The notes below the pieces were generated by a model. It saw only the letters and a program-made list of their open reading frames with translations, was not told where the DNA came from and made no database searches. A DNA stretch of 21,718 nucleotides from a candidate division FCPU426 bacterium. Lineage in GTDB: Bacteria > Oederibacteriota > JAAXVQ01 > JAUVAV01. Numbering within the stretch: position 1 is the stretch's first letter; every line of letters begins with the position of its first letter. Both the position numbers and the translations under genes were made by a program. Shown piece by piece: positions 1 through 7,962 of this stretch. The DNA is taken from positions 1 to 21,718 of the forward strand of contig JAUXBQ010000008.1 in the NCBI GenBank assembly GCA_030619365.1, read 5' to 3'.

Positions 1-2
1 AC

Positions 3-1217
3 TTCGGCGTGCGGGGCGGCGTGCTGATCGGCAGCGCCCTGCTCTTCGGGCCGCCCTTATTCATGCTGGGCATTGTCAGCCCGTATGCCACCAAGCTGTT
101 CACCGAGCAATTTGAAAAGCTGGGGTCCCGGGTCGGGCTCCTGTACGCCATCTCCACGGTGGGCAGTTTCATGGGCACGCTTACCATGGGTTTTTATCTG
201 ATTCCGAATTTTCGTTTGAGCACGATCCTGCTCTCCCTGGGCCTGGGCCTGCTCATCATGCCCCTGGCTTACTTCCTGCTGATCCGCTCGCGGCGCTGGC
301 CGATATTTATTTTATGCCTGCTGATCGGCGCCGCGCTCCTGGTCTTGTTCCCCCGCGGTGCGCCGCTCCTCAAGGAGAATATCCGCATCGTGTACAAGAC
401 CACCAGCTTTTACGGAGAAATCAAGGTGGTGGACGTGGGCTCGCAGCGCATGCTCTTGGTGGACGGGGTGACCCAGTCCGGGGAGTATTTTAAAACCCAC
501 CAGGCCACGCCCCAGTACGTGAAAGACATGATGACCGCGATCCGGCGGTACCATTCTCAGGCCCAGCGGGCGCTGGTGATCGGATTGGGCGGGGGAAATT
601 TCGTGCACGCCCTGCTGCAGGCGGGGCTCGCGGTGGACGTGGTGGAAATCGACAAAAAAATCAAGGCCGTGGCCACGGAATATTTTGGGGTTGACCCCCA
701 GCGCGTGCGCATCACCTTGGACGACGGACGCCGCTATGTCCGGAACTGCACCGAACAATACGATGTTGTGGTGTGCAACACCTTCAACGGCGAAAGTTTT
801 CCCTCGCATTTATTAACCCGGGAATTTTTCCGGGAGGTCAAGTCCGTCCTCAATCCGGGCGGGGTCATGGCCCTAAATTTCGTGGGATACGTCCAGGGCC
901 AACACCGCTGGGCCGCCGCCGCCGTGTACGCCACGGTCCACGCGGAAAATAAGTGGTGTCACACGTTTTTTCGGGAACCCAAGCACCGCTTTGCCAATAT
1001 TGTCTATATCGCGGGAGATGGCCCGGAATTGCCGGAGCCCCAGGCGGACCCGGCCTGGGAAAACCTGAAAGAATACGCCGTGACCATTTCCGGCTGGGAA
1101 ACCGCCGAGGTCTGCACGGATGATTATAATCCGGTGGAATTCCTCAACCGCGTCGTTTACCGGCGCTGGCGGCAGCAAGTGATCGATTATCTTGGTCCCG
1201 AAGTCCTGCTTAATTAG
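3..1217 (+). CDS. Membrane-anchored spermidine-synthase-like protein (3' part, 5' end outside window)
   Basis: The frame is open to the window edge, so the N-terminus is missing; the first GTG at 9 is used only to number residues. About four hydrophobic segments (residues ~8-25, 42-65, 71-92, 97-114) precede a Rossmann methyltransferase-like domain of the spermidine synthase family (~125-400). The nucleotide-binding glycine motif GLGGGN is at 192-197, the acidic VEID at 212-215 and DDGR at 238-241. This is the architecture of 'fused' membrane/spermidine-synthase proteins. The site that usually reads D in (V/L)DxF or VDSTDP reads CNTF here, with Asn at 257, so classical aminopropyl transfer is doubtful. 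It ends with TAG at 1215-1217, 7 bases before the tilS ATG, so the two may be cotranscribed. The family is clear; the substrate is unknown. Confidence 0.8.
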   Translation, partial: FGVRGGVLIGSALLFGPPLFMLGIVSPYATKLFTEQFEKLGSRVGLLYAISTVGSFMGTLTMGFYLIPNFRLSTILLSLGLGLLIMPLAYFLLIRSRRWPIFILCLLIGAALLVLFPRGAPLLKENIRIVYKTTSFYGEIKVVDVGSQRMLLVDGVTQSGEYFKTHQATPQYVKDMMTAIRRYHSQAQRALVIGLGGGNFVHALLQAGLAVDVVEIDKKIKAVATEYFGVDPQRVRITLDDGRRYVRNCTEQYDVVVCNTFNGESFPSHLLTREFFREVKSVLNPGGVMALNFVGYVQGQHRWAAAAVYATVHAENKWCHTFFREPKHRFANIVYIAGDGPELPEPQADPAWENLKEYAVTISGWETAEVCTDDYNPVEFLNRVVYRRWRQQVIDYLGPEVLLN

Positions 1218-1224
1218 GCCCGGC

Positions 1225-2676
1225 ATGTCTCCTTTGTGCGAACAACTCAGGCGATCCCTTACAGGAACGTTGCCCGCCCGGGGCGCCCTGGTCGTGGGCG
1301 TGTCCGGCGGCGCGGATTCGGTTGCGCTGCTCCACCTGTTGCTCGAGTGCCGGCCGGACCTGCGTCCGCGCCTGAGAATCGCGCACGTGCACCACGGGCT
1401 GCGATCACGCGCCGCGGACCAGGACGAGCGCCTGGTCCGGCGTCTCAGCAAGTCGTTGGAGATCCCCTCGGTTTTTTACGCTAGCCAGGTGAGCCAGGTG
1501 GCCCGGAAGCTCGGAATGTCGCTGGAGGCCGCGGGCCGCTTGGTCCGCCACGATTGTTTTCTGGATGCAGCCCGACAGTTCCGGGCCGCGGCCGTGCTGC
1601 TGGCACACCACCAGGATGATCAGGCCGAAACCCTGCTGTTTAACCTCCTGCGGGGCGCGGGCGGGCAGGGGCTCTCCGCCTTGAGGGCCGCGCGGTCCTA
1701 TCCGCATCCGCAGGCGCCGCGGGAATTAAAACTCCTGCGCCCCTTGCTTGAGGTTTCAAAGGCCGAACTTAAGTCATACTGCTGCCGGCATAAAATTCCC
1801 TGGCGAGAGGACCGCAGCAACCGCGATCCGGCCTTTACCCGCAACCGCCTCCGGCGCCAACTCATTCCCCAACTGGAACGCGAGTACAACGCCAACCTTC
1901 GCCCGCTACTGGCCAACAGCGCGAAAATCCTGTCGCGCGAGGACGCGTTTCTGGACAACCTGACCCAGCGGCACTTGCGGAGGCTGATCCAGCGTCAAAC
2001 GCCGGACCTTTTGGCGCTGGACCGGCCAGGCTTCATTCGCCTGGAGCCGGCAGTGCGTTTCCGGGCCGCGGCCCTGGTGTGGGACCTCTTGCGGATTCCA
2101 CAAAAATCTTTCACGCACCTGGAGCGCTTGCTCAGGGCCGCGGAGCAAGGGCACGCCGGGCTGAGCCTGCCCGGCGGGTGGTCGGTTTTCACCACGTCCG
2201 GACGCATTTGGTTTCAGAGCCAGGCGCGCGTTTCCACACCCCGAAAGTTCCGCTTGGCGGTCAAACCCGGCCTTAACCAGAACCAGACATGTCCTTTTGG
2301 GGTCGAAGTAAAGACAATCCCGGTTTCCCGGAAAATTCCCGAGCTCCCACGGAACAGCGAGCATATCCTGATTGACGCAGCCGCTTTTCGTCCGCCCTGG
2401 ACCCTGCGGTCCTGGCAACCGGGTGACTATTTTTCTCCGCTCGGCATGGGCGGCCGAAAAAAAGATGTAAAAAAGGTGTTTTCCGAAATGAAGCTGAAAG
2501 CTAACCGGAAACAACATTGGCCCTTGTTGGTCAAGGGGCGGGAAATCATGTGGATTTACCAGGGACCAATATCGGAAAAAATAAAAATGTCAGCGCACAC
2601 GAAAAGAGCGTTGCGAATCAAGCTGTTTCAGGTGGCCGAGGTCGTGGGGAGAGAAAAGAAAGACCTCACCGTGTAA
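1225..2676 (+). CDS. tilS: tRNA(Ile)-lysidine synthase TilS
   Basis: TilS modifies the wobble cytidine of the CAU anticodon of tRNA-Ile to lysidine, using lysine and ATP, in the cytoplasm. The N-terminal PP-loop ATPase motif SGGADS is at residues 27-32, followed by an HVHHGLR stretch and the LLAHHQDDQAET segment typical of the family. The C-terminal substrate domain is recognisable from WQPGDYFSPLGMGGRKK onward, ending in the IxW-x-GP-I turn. The 483-residue length fits the long form of the family. The ATG at 1225 is chosen because it lies just after the upstream TAG. A TTG at 1192 would add 11 residues inside the preceding gene and is less likely. The following gene, ftsH, has its own promoter. 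Confidence 0.95.
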   Translation: MSPLCEQLRRSLTGTLPARGALVVGVSGGADSVALLHLLLECRPDLRPRLRIAHVHHGLRSRAADQDERLVRRLSKSLEIPSVFYASQVSQVARKLGMSLEAAGRLVRHDCFLDAARQFRAAAVLLAHHQDDQAETLLFNLLRGAGGQGLSALRAARSYPHPQAPRELKLLRPLLEVSKAELKSYCCRHKIPWREDRSNRDPAFTRNRLRRQLIPQLEREYNANLRPLLANSAKILSREDAFLDNLTQRHLRRLIQRQTPDLLALDRPGFIRLEPAVRFRAAALVWDLLRIPQKSFTHLERLLRAAEQGHAGLSLPGGWSVFTTSGRIWFQSQARVSTPRKFRLAVKPGLNQNQTCPFGVEVKTIPVSRKIPELPRNSEHILIDAAAFRPPWTLRSWQPGDYFSPLGMGGRKKDVKKVFSEMKLKANRKQHWPLLVKGREIMWIYQGPISEKIKMSAHTKRALRIKLFQVAEVVGREKKDLTV

Positions 2677-2763
2677 ATGGCGGCCCGGGACGCGGTTAAA
2701 CGGAGTGCGTCACCAGGGGAACCTGGCGCGTAACCTGCCTAAATTCAAGGGAAAAATAAAAAG

Positions 2764-2792
2764 TTGCCAGCCCTCCAGCAGTGTGCTACGAT
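2764..2792 (+). promoter_or_regulatory. Sigma-70-type promoter for ftsH
   Basis: TTGCCA (2764-2769), 17-base spacer, TACGAT (2787-2792), with TGC directly before the -10 (extended -10). It lies in the 188-base tilS-ftsH gap, about 65 bases upstream of the expected transcript start region to the ftsH start codon. Called by eye from consensus. Confidence 0.65.
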
Positions 2793-2852
2793 TTAAAGTT
2801 ACGACAGGAATAATCATATTTTATATGAAAAAATTTGGTTGAAGGGCTGTTC

Positions 2853-2858
2853 AGGAGG
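2853..2858 (+). promoter_or_regulatory. Ribosome-binding site that fixes the ftsH start
   Basis: A perfect AGGAGG six bases before GTG 2865. It favours that GTG over the in-frame TTG at 2835, which has no comparable site and would put ten charged residues ahead of the first membrane helix. Confidence 0.85.
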
Positions 2859-2864
2859 GCTTTT

Positions 2865-4712
2865 GTGAATAATTCCTTGAAAACACTGTCATTTTGGCTG
2901 TTTATATTTGTGGTCGTGATCTTGCTGGTCAATTACATTAGCCTGCCCAAGCATGTCGGCCAAAAACAGTACAATTACACGGAATTTTTACGCGATGTCG
3001 AGCGCGGGGAAATATCCAAAGTCGTGATTGTGCAAAAAGACCAAACCGGCAAGGCACTCACTGGCAAGCGCAAGGACAGCACGGCCTTTACCCTGGTTGC
3101 GCCCTCGGATGACCCGGCTCTGTTTAATATCCTGCACGAAAAAAAGGTGGAGATAGTCAGTAAGCTGCCTCAAACCTCGGGCATGCAGTGGCTGGCCACG
3201 TTCTTCTTTTCCTGGGGGCCGGTGATCGCCTTCATTCTGTTCTTCCTGTATTACCTGAATAAAATGCAGGGCGGCGCGGGCGGCGCCCTCGCTTTCGGCA
3301 AGAGCAAGGCCAAGCTGCAATCCCCCAGCAACCGCCAGAAAATCACCTTCGCCGACGTGGCCGGGGTGGACGAAGCCAAACAGGACCTGGAAGAAATCAT
3401 CGAATTCCTCAAGGACCCGGGCAAATTTCAGCGCTTGGGCGGCAAGATTCCCAAGGGCGTGCTCCTGCTCGGGCCCCCGGGAACCGGGAAAACCCTGCTG
3501 GCCCGGGCCGTGGCCGGCGAGGCCGGGGTGCCGTTTTTCAGTATTTCGGGTTCGGATTTCGTGGAAATGTTCGTGGGTGTGGGCGCCTCGCGCGTGCGCG
3601 ACCTGTTTGAGCAGGGCAAGAAGAACGCCCCTTGCATCATTTTCATGGACGAGATCGACGCGGTGGGCAGGCATCGCGGCGCGGGCCTGGGCGGCGGTCA
3701 CGATGAACGCGAACAGACCCTGAACCAGTTGTTGGTGGAAATGGACGGCTTCGAACCCAATTCCGGCGTTATCCTGATCGCGGCCACCAACCGGCCGGAC
3801 GTGCTGGATCCGGCGCTGCTGCGGCCCGGACGCTTTGACCGGCAGATCGTGGTGGACCGACCGGACATGCCGGGCCGATTGGGAATTCTCAAGGTGCACA
3901 CCAAGAACATCGTGTTGGGGCCGGACGCGGATATGCAGATCCTGGCCCGGCGCACGCCCGGATTTTCCGGCGCAGATCTGGCCAACTTGGTGAACGAGGC
4001 CGCGCTGCTGGCCGCGCGGCGGAACAAACGCGCGGTGACCATGTCCGAGCTGGAGGAATCCATTGAGCGCGTCCTGGCCGGGCCGGAGCGCAAGAGCCGG
4101 GTCATTTCCGAGCGCGAGAAAAAAATCATCGCTTACCATGAATCCGGACACGCCCTGGTCGCCAATATGATCCCGGGCACCAATCCGGTGCACAAGGTTT
4201 CCATCATTCCACGCGGGCAAGCGGCCCTGGGATATACGCTGCAGCTGCCCCTGGAAGACCGGTTTTTGAATCTGCGCCAGGAGCTCTTGGGCGACATCTC
4301 CGTGCTGTTGTCCGGCCGGGCGGCCGAGGAGATTATCTTCAACGAGATTTCCACGGGCGCGGCCAATGACCTGGAGCGCGCCACGGATATCGCCCATAAA
4401 ATGGTCTGCGAATTTGGGATGTCCAAGGAGATGGGCTCCATGACCTATGGCAAGAAAGACCGGGAAGTTTTTCTGGGCAAGGATTTGCTTAAGGAAAAGA
4501 ATTACAGCGAGACCACCGCCCAGGCCATTGACCGGGAAGTGCGCAAAATCGTGAGCCAGGCGTATGACCGGGCCGCGAGCCTGCTCAAAAAAAACGAGGC
4601 CAAGTTGCACAAGCTGGCCAGCACGCTCCTGGAAAAAGAAGTGATCGAAGGCGAAGAGATCAATAAAATTCTCAATATCAAAACGCCGGCCACCAAGGAA
4701 GCCAAAGCCTGA
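2865..4712 (+). CDS. ftsH: ATP-dependent zinc metalloprotease FtsH
   Basis: FtsH is a membrane-bound hexameric AAA+ protease that degrades misfolded membrane proteins and selected regulators. Starting from GTG 2865, it has membrane segments at residues ~8-25 and ~113-130 around a periplasmic domain. Walker A GPPGTGKT is at 203-210, Walker B FMDEID at 260-265, and the second region of homology lies near 308-326 (TNRPDVLDP...RPGRFDR). The zinc site HESGH is at 425-429, with the downstream NDLERATD segment supplying the third ligand. The 615-residue length is normal for the family and every catalytic motif is intact. It sits between tilS and folP, an arrangement seen in many bacteria, and its own promoter lies upstream. 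Confidence 0.98.
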   Translation: MNNSLKTLSFWLFIFVVVILLVNYISLPKHVGQKQYNYTEFLRDVERGEISKVVIVQKDQTGKALTGKRKDSTAFTLVAPSDDPALFNILHEKKVEIVSKLPQTSGMQWLATFFFSWGPVIAFILFFLYYLNKMQGGAGGALAFGKSKAKLQSPSNRQKITFADVAGVDEAKQDLEEIIEFLKDPGKFQRLGGKIPKGVLLLGPPGTGKTLLARAVAGEAGVPFFSISGSDFVEMFVGVGASRVRDLFEQGKKNAPCIIFMDEIDAVGRHRGAGLGGGHDEREQTLNQLLVEMDGFEPNSGVILIAATNRPDVLDPALLRPGRFDRQIVVDRPDMPGRLGILKVHTKNIVLGPDADMQILARRTPGFSGADLANLVNEAALLAARRNKRAVTMSELEESIERVLAGPERKSRVISEREKKIIAYHESGHALVANMIPGTNPVHKVSIIPRGQAALGYTLQLPLEDRFLNLRQELLGDISVLLSGRAAEEIIFNEISTGAANDLERATDIAHKMVCEFGMSKEMGSMTYGKKDREVFLGKDLLKEKNYSETTAQAIDREVRKIVSQAYDRAASLLKKNEAKLHKLASTLLEKEVIEGEEINKILNIKTPATKEAKA

Positions 4713-4752
4713 TTCAAGCGATCCTGGAAGCCGGCGCCCGGAAAGGATGAGT

Positions 4753-5628
4753 ATGGGCAGCCCCCTTCGAGGACGCACTCTCCGTTGCGGACCCTACCGG
4801 TTTAATCTCGAACAGCGCCCCCTCATCATGGGTATTATCAATCTGAGTCCGGATTCTTTTTCGGACGGCGGCCTGGTGCGGGGCAGCGCCTCCGCCTGGC
4901 GCCGCGCGGTCCGGCTCCGCGAGGCGGGCGCGGACATCCTGGACGTGGGCGCAGAATCCACGCGCCCAGGTGCCCGGCCCGTGCCGGCTGCCCTGGAGCG
5001 GGCGCGCCTGTTGCCGGTCCTGCGCCGCCTGAGTAAGTTGTCCATCCCGGTTTCCGTGGATACCTATAAACCCGAGGTGGCCCGGGCCGCCCTGGACGCC
5101 GGGGCCTGTCTTTTAAACGATGTTCAGGGCCTGAACAACCCGGACCTGCAGCGTCTGGCCGCCGAGTACAACGTGCCTTTGATCATCATGCACATGCGCG
5201 GGCAGCCGCGCACCATGCAGAAAGCGCCGCGTTACACCCGGGTGACTGAGGACGTCCGGCGCGAACTGCTTGACGCGGCCCGGCGCGCACGCGCCGCGGG
5301 CGTCAAGGCCAGCCAAATCATTCTGGACCCGGGCTTGGGGTTCGGGAAAACCGCGCAACACAATCTCCTGTTATTGCGCGAGCTGCCGCGCCTGGTCCGC
5401 GCCGGGTATCCGCTACTGGTGGGGCCCTCTCGCAAATCGTTTCTAACCGCCATCCTGGGCCCCTTGCCGCCCCGGGAACGGACGTGGGGCACGGCCGCGG
5501 CCGTGGCCCTGGCCGTGGCCGGCGGGGCGCGCATTCTGCGCGTGCACGACGTGGCGGAAATGCGCATGGTGGCCCAGGTGGCGCAGGCCATCGCGCGCGG
5601 CCGGTTGCCCCGGCGAAAGGAAGCCTGA
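4753..5628 (+). CDS. folP: Dihydropteroate synthase FolP
   Basis: FolP condenses 4-aminobenzoate with hydroxymethyl-dihydropterin diphosphate to give dihydropteroate in folate synthesis. The protein is a TIM barrel with all usual motifs: GIINLSPDSFSDGG near residues 27-40, DVGAESTRPGA, SVDTYKPEVA, LNDVQGL, DPGLGFGKT, the pterin/sulfonamide loop GPSRKSFL, and the terminal RVHDV. Two in-frame ATGs exist, at 4747 and 4753. The second is chosen because GAAAGG (4741-4746) is six bases before it but abuts the first. The length is 291 residues, typical. It starts 40 bases after ftsH and stops one base before cdaA, so it is almost certainly cotranscribed with cdaA. Confidence 0.96.
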   Translation: MGSPLRGRTLRCGPYRFNLEQRPLIMGIINLSPDSFSDGGLVRGSASAWRRAVRLREAGADILDVGAESTRPGARPVPAALERARLLPVLRRLSKLSIPVSVDTYKPEVARAALDAGACLLNDVQGLNNPDLQRLAAEYNVPLIIMHMRGQPRTMQKAPRYTRVTEDVRRELLDAARRARAAGVKASQIILDPGLGFGKTAQHNLLLLRELPRLVRAGYPLLVGPSRKSFLTAILGPLPPRERTWGTAAAVALAVAGGARILRVHDVAEMRMVAQVAQAIARGRLPRRKEA

Positions 5629-5629
5629 G

Positions 5630-6406
5630 ATGCCCCGGGAGCTGATTAGCTTTCTCCAATTGCTAAAGGATTTCCGCTGGCAGGACGCGGTGGATATCCT
5701 CCTGGTCTCCGTGCTGATCTATTACCTGCTGCTCATGATCCGGGACACGCGCGCCATGCAGGTGCTTAAAGGCTTCCTGGTCCTGCTGCTCTTCGCTTTT
5801 CTCGGCGCGCAATTCCAGCTGTACACCATTAACTGGCTGCTGACCAGCCTGTGGGCCGTGTGGCTCATTGCCTTTACCATCATCTTCCAGCCCGAACTGA
5901 GGCGCGTGCTGGTGCAGCTGGGACGGCGCAGCATGTTCATGGGGCTGCTCAAGGAAGAGGCCCGGCTCTACAAGGAAATCACCGAAGCCTGCCGGGTCCT
6001 GGCCCGGCGCAAGATCGGGGCCTTGATCGTGCTGGAACGGAACGTGAACCTTAAAAGCTTCATCGACACCGGAACCTCGATCGACGCTGAACTCAGCGCG
6101 GAGCTCCTGGTCACGCTGTTTGTGCCCAAGACGCCCCTGCACGACGGCGCGGTGATCATCCGGGAATGGCGGGTAGTGGCCGCGGGTTGTATTTTGCCGC
6201 TTACCCAGGATCCCACGGTATCGAAAAATTACGGCACCCGGCACCGGGCGGCCATCGGCCTTACCGAGGAAACCGACGCCGTGGCCATTGCCATATCCGA
6301 AGAGAATCGCAGCATCTCTTTGGCCGTGGGCGGAAAAATCACGCCGTCCATTGACAGCCAGACCCTGGAAGAGATGCTGACCCTGTACGGACCCAAGAGG
6401 GGGTAA
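5630..6406 (+). CDS. cdaA: Diadenylate cyclase CdaA (membrane-bound DAC)
   Basis: CdaA joins two ATP molecules into cyclic di-AMP, a second messenger tied to potassium, osmotic and cell-wall control. The N-terminus has three membrane helices (residues ~22-37, 43-60, 66-86) followed by the DisA_N catalytic domain. The two signature motifs are present: DGA at 172-174 and RHR at 204-206. The 258-residue length is close to the family norm. The start ATG lies one base after the folP stop. The ybbR gene follows 5 bases later, the same partner order as in the well-known cdaA-cdaR pairs, but no glmM follows. All catalytic motifs appear intact, so activity is expected. Confidence 0.95.
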   Translation: MPRELISFLQLLKDFRWQDAVDILLVSVLIYYLLLMIRDTRAMQVLKGFLVLLLFAFLGAQFQLYTINWLLTSLWAVWLIAFTIIFQPELRRVLVQLGRRSMFMGLLKEEARLYKEITEACRVLARRKIGALIVLERNVNLKSFIDTGTSIDAELSAELLVTLFVPKTPLHDGAVIIREWRVVAAGCILPLTQDPTVSKNYGTRHRAAIGLTEETDAVAIAISEENRSISLAVGGKITPSIDSQTLEEMLTLYGPKRG

Positions 6407-6411
6407 GTCCC

Positions 6412-6843
6412 ATGCCCGGCCAAACGCGGCGCTGGAAAAATCTCGGTCACAAGCTGCTGGTCAACTGGCGGTACAAGCTGGCCGCCCTGGCTGCGGCCTT
6501 CATCATCTGGACCTACGTGGCCGGGCAGCAGTCCATGCAGGCGGTGTATACCGTGCCGATCTTCTTTCAGAACATTCCGGCCGGAAGCGAGATGGTGCGC
6601 CAGGCCGTGGACACCATCCAGGTGACGATCTCCGGCCGGCGGGACCGCATTCTCTCGCTCAAGGAGCGGCAGATCTGGGCCTCCATCGACCTCGGGGGCA
6701 TGAAAATCGGAAAGAACCGCTACCAGCTGACCAAGCAGGATTTCGTAGCGCCGGCCGGCATCGAAGTCAAGGCGTTTACACCCGCCAAGCTTACCATCCG
6801 CCTGTCCAAAATAAAGCCGCCCGCGCCCGAACCCGCGCACTGA
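6412..6843 (+). CDS. ybbR: Short YbbR-domain protein (CdaR-like CdaA regulator)
   Basis: The protein has a basic N-terminus, one membrane helix at residues ~22-39 (WRYKLAALAAAFIIWTYVAG) and a single extracytoplasmic YbbR domain, recognisable from the VYTVPIFFQNIP, VQVTISG-like and VKAFTPAKLTIRLS strands. YbbR/CdaR proteins bind CdaA and modulate c-di-AMP synthesis. At 143 residues it is much shorter than Firmicutes CdaR proteins, which carry several YbbR repeats; single-repeat forms are common in Gram-negative bacteria. It begins 5 bases after cdaA. It ends the housekeeping run, as the next gene belongs to a sigma-factor operon. Confidence 0.88.
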   Translation: MPGQTRRWKNLGHKLLVNWRYKLAALAAAFIIWTYVAGQQSMQAVYTVPIFFQNIPAGSEMVRQAVDTIQVTISGRRDRILSLKERQIWASIDLGGMKIGKNRYQLTKQDFVAPAGIEVKAFTPAKLTIRLSKIKPPAPEPAH

Positions 6844-6876
6844 CTTCACCGCCCCGTAAAAAAAACGTCCCGTCCG

Positions 6877-6905
6877 GGAACCTTTCACGCCCCAGCGGCA
6901 TAGTA
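6877..6905 (+). promoter_or_regulatory. Possible ECF-type autoregulated promoter
   Basis: The 81-base gap before the sigma gene contains GGAACCTTT (from 6877), which resembles the GGAAC -35 box of many ECF promoters. ATAGTA (6900-6905) lies at a plausible -10 distance. ECF sigma factors usually drive their own operon. The match is by eye only, and TAGTAC could also serve a housekeeping sigma. Confidence 0.35.
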
Positions 6906-6924
6906 CAGTTAGAAGGGAGCACGG

Positions 6925-7470
6925 ATGAACCGGCTGGATCCTGAAATCGCTACGCGCTTTCGCAGCGGGGACCGGGAGGCTTTTCGGCTTATCGTGGAAC
7001 AGTATCAGAACCAACTGTTTCGCCTGGGCCTGAAGCTGCTCGGCCAACCCGCGGAAGCCTCTGATTTCATCCAGGATTCTTTCCTGCGCGCGTTCGAGCG
7101 GCGGGCACAGTTTGATCCTGGACGTCCCTTTGATCCCTGGCTGTACAAGGTCGCCCTCAACGTGGGCCGCGAGCGCTTGCGGCGCCGGCGCGAGCTGCCC
7201 CTGGGCGAGCGGATGCCCGAGGGATCCCAGGCGGCGGAGGCGGAAGAGAATTTGCAGCAGCAGGACCAGCAAAAGATCGTCCGGGAGGCGCTCGCGCGTA
7301 TTAAGCCGATATACCGCGAAAGTCTGGCGCTCCGGTTTGAGTCGGAATTGAGCCTCAAGGAAATGGCCCGGGCGTTGGGCCTGTCCTTGGGGACAATCAA
7401 ATCTCGGCTTAGCCGGGGGATCAACGCCTTTCAAAAAGCCTATCACGCCCTGGGAGGTGAAGCGGCATGA
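6925..7470 (+). CDS. ECF-family RNA polymerase sigma factor (RpoE-like)
   Basis: A 181-residue protein with the two-domain plan of group 4 sigma factors. Region 2 spans ~11-90, including the core-binding/-10 segment SDFIQDSFLRAFERR and the DPWLYKVALNVGRERLRRRR helix. Region 4 spans ~120-172 with the helix-turn-helix LSLKEMARALGLSLGTIKSRLSRG. Region 3 is absent, replaced by a Gln/Glu-rich linker (~95-118). AAGGGAG (6913-6919) is five bases before the ATG. Its stop overlaps the anti-sigma start (ATGA), so the pair is translationally coupled. It should direct an envelope or stress regulon held off by the next gene's product. The inducing signal is not visible from sequence. Confidence 0.94.
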   Translation: MNRLDPEIATRFRSGDREAFRLIVEQYQNQLFRLGLKLLGQPAEASDFIQDSFLRAFERRAQFDPGRPFDPWLYKVALNVGRERLRRRRELPLGERMPEGSQAAEAEENLQQQDQQKIVREALARIKPIYRESLALRFESELSLKEMARALGLSLGTIKSRLSRGINAFQKAYHALGGEAA

Positions 7471-7940
7471 ACTGTTCACGAGCCGAAAAAATGCTGGCTT
7501 CCCGCGCGCTGGGACTGCTCAGCCTGGCGCAAGCCCGCAAGCTGGCCAGGCATGAAGAAAACTGCGCGACTTGCCGGGAACGCGCGGCTGGCCTGGAAAA
7601 AGCCGAACAAGCCCTGGCCGCGCCGTGTGGCCTGAGATTGCCGGCCAACCTGGCGGACCGGGTGCTGCGTAACCTGCCGGCCTCTGCTCCGCCGGCCCCG
7701 AGGCGATGGCTGCTATGGAGTCCGGTGCTGGCCGGCGCCGTGATTCTGCTCGTGGTATTCGCCGGTCCTTTTATCCGGCAGCGCCCGCCGGACATGACCA
7801 CCCAGGAAGTGCTTGATGCGTATTCCGAAGACATCAAGTCCCTGGGTTTATGGGAATCCCAAACCAGCACCAATGGCAATAGCGTCTGGAATTATCAGGA
7901 TGTTGGCGTTCCCCAGGAGATTTCCCAATATTTACTCTAA
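7467..7940 (+). CDS. Zinc-finger (ZAS/zf-HC2) anti-sigma factor, one membrane helix
   Basis: The 157-residue protein begins with a zf-HC2 anti-sigma domain: Cys3 and the H-x3-C-x2-C motif HEENCATC at residues 29-36. A linker leads to a membrane helix at ~81-103 (WLLWSPVLAGAVILLVVFAG) and a ~54-residue C-terminal tail predicted to be periplasmic. Such proteins bind the cognate ECF sigma factor and release it on stress, by redox change at the zinc site or by proteolysis. Overlap of 4 bases with the sigma gene supports a cognate pair. The Spy-like gene follows 22 bases later. The periplasmic tail is too short for a known sensor domain and I do not recognise it. Confidence 0.9.
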   Translation: MNCSRAEKMLASRALGLLSLAQARKLARHEENCATCRERAAGLEKAEQALAAPCGLRLPANLADRVLRNLPASAPPAPRRWLLWSPVLAGAVILLVVFAGPFIRQRPPDMTTQEVLDAYSEDIKSLGLWESQTSTNGNSVWNYQDVGVPQEISQYLL

Positions 7941-7962
7941 AAACGAAAAGGAGAAAATAATC

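Noticed and set aside
2713..2730. CCAGG-GGAA-CCTGG hairpin after tilS as a terminator
   Set aside because: The stem is only five base pairs and there is no T tract after it.
2988..4778. A 596-codon open frame on the minus strand opposite ftsH and the start of folP
   Set aside because: It is a shadow of GC-rich coding on the plus strand: no recognisable domain, composition rich in His, Gln and Gly, and the plus-strand frame encodes complete FtsH motifs.
6229..7479. A 416-codon open frame on the minus strand across cdaA, ybbR and the sigma gene
   Set aside because: It spans three convincing plus-strand genes and shows no domain or plausible start context.
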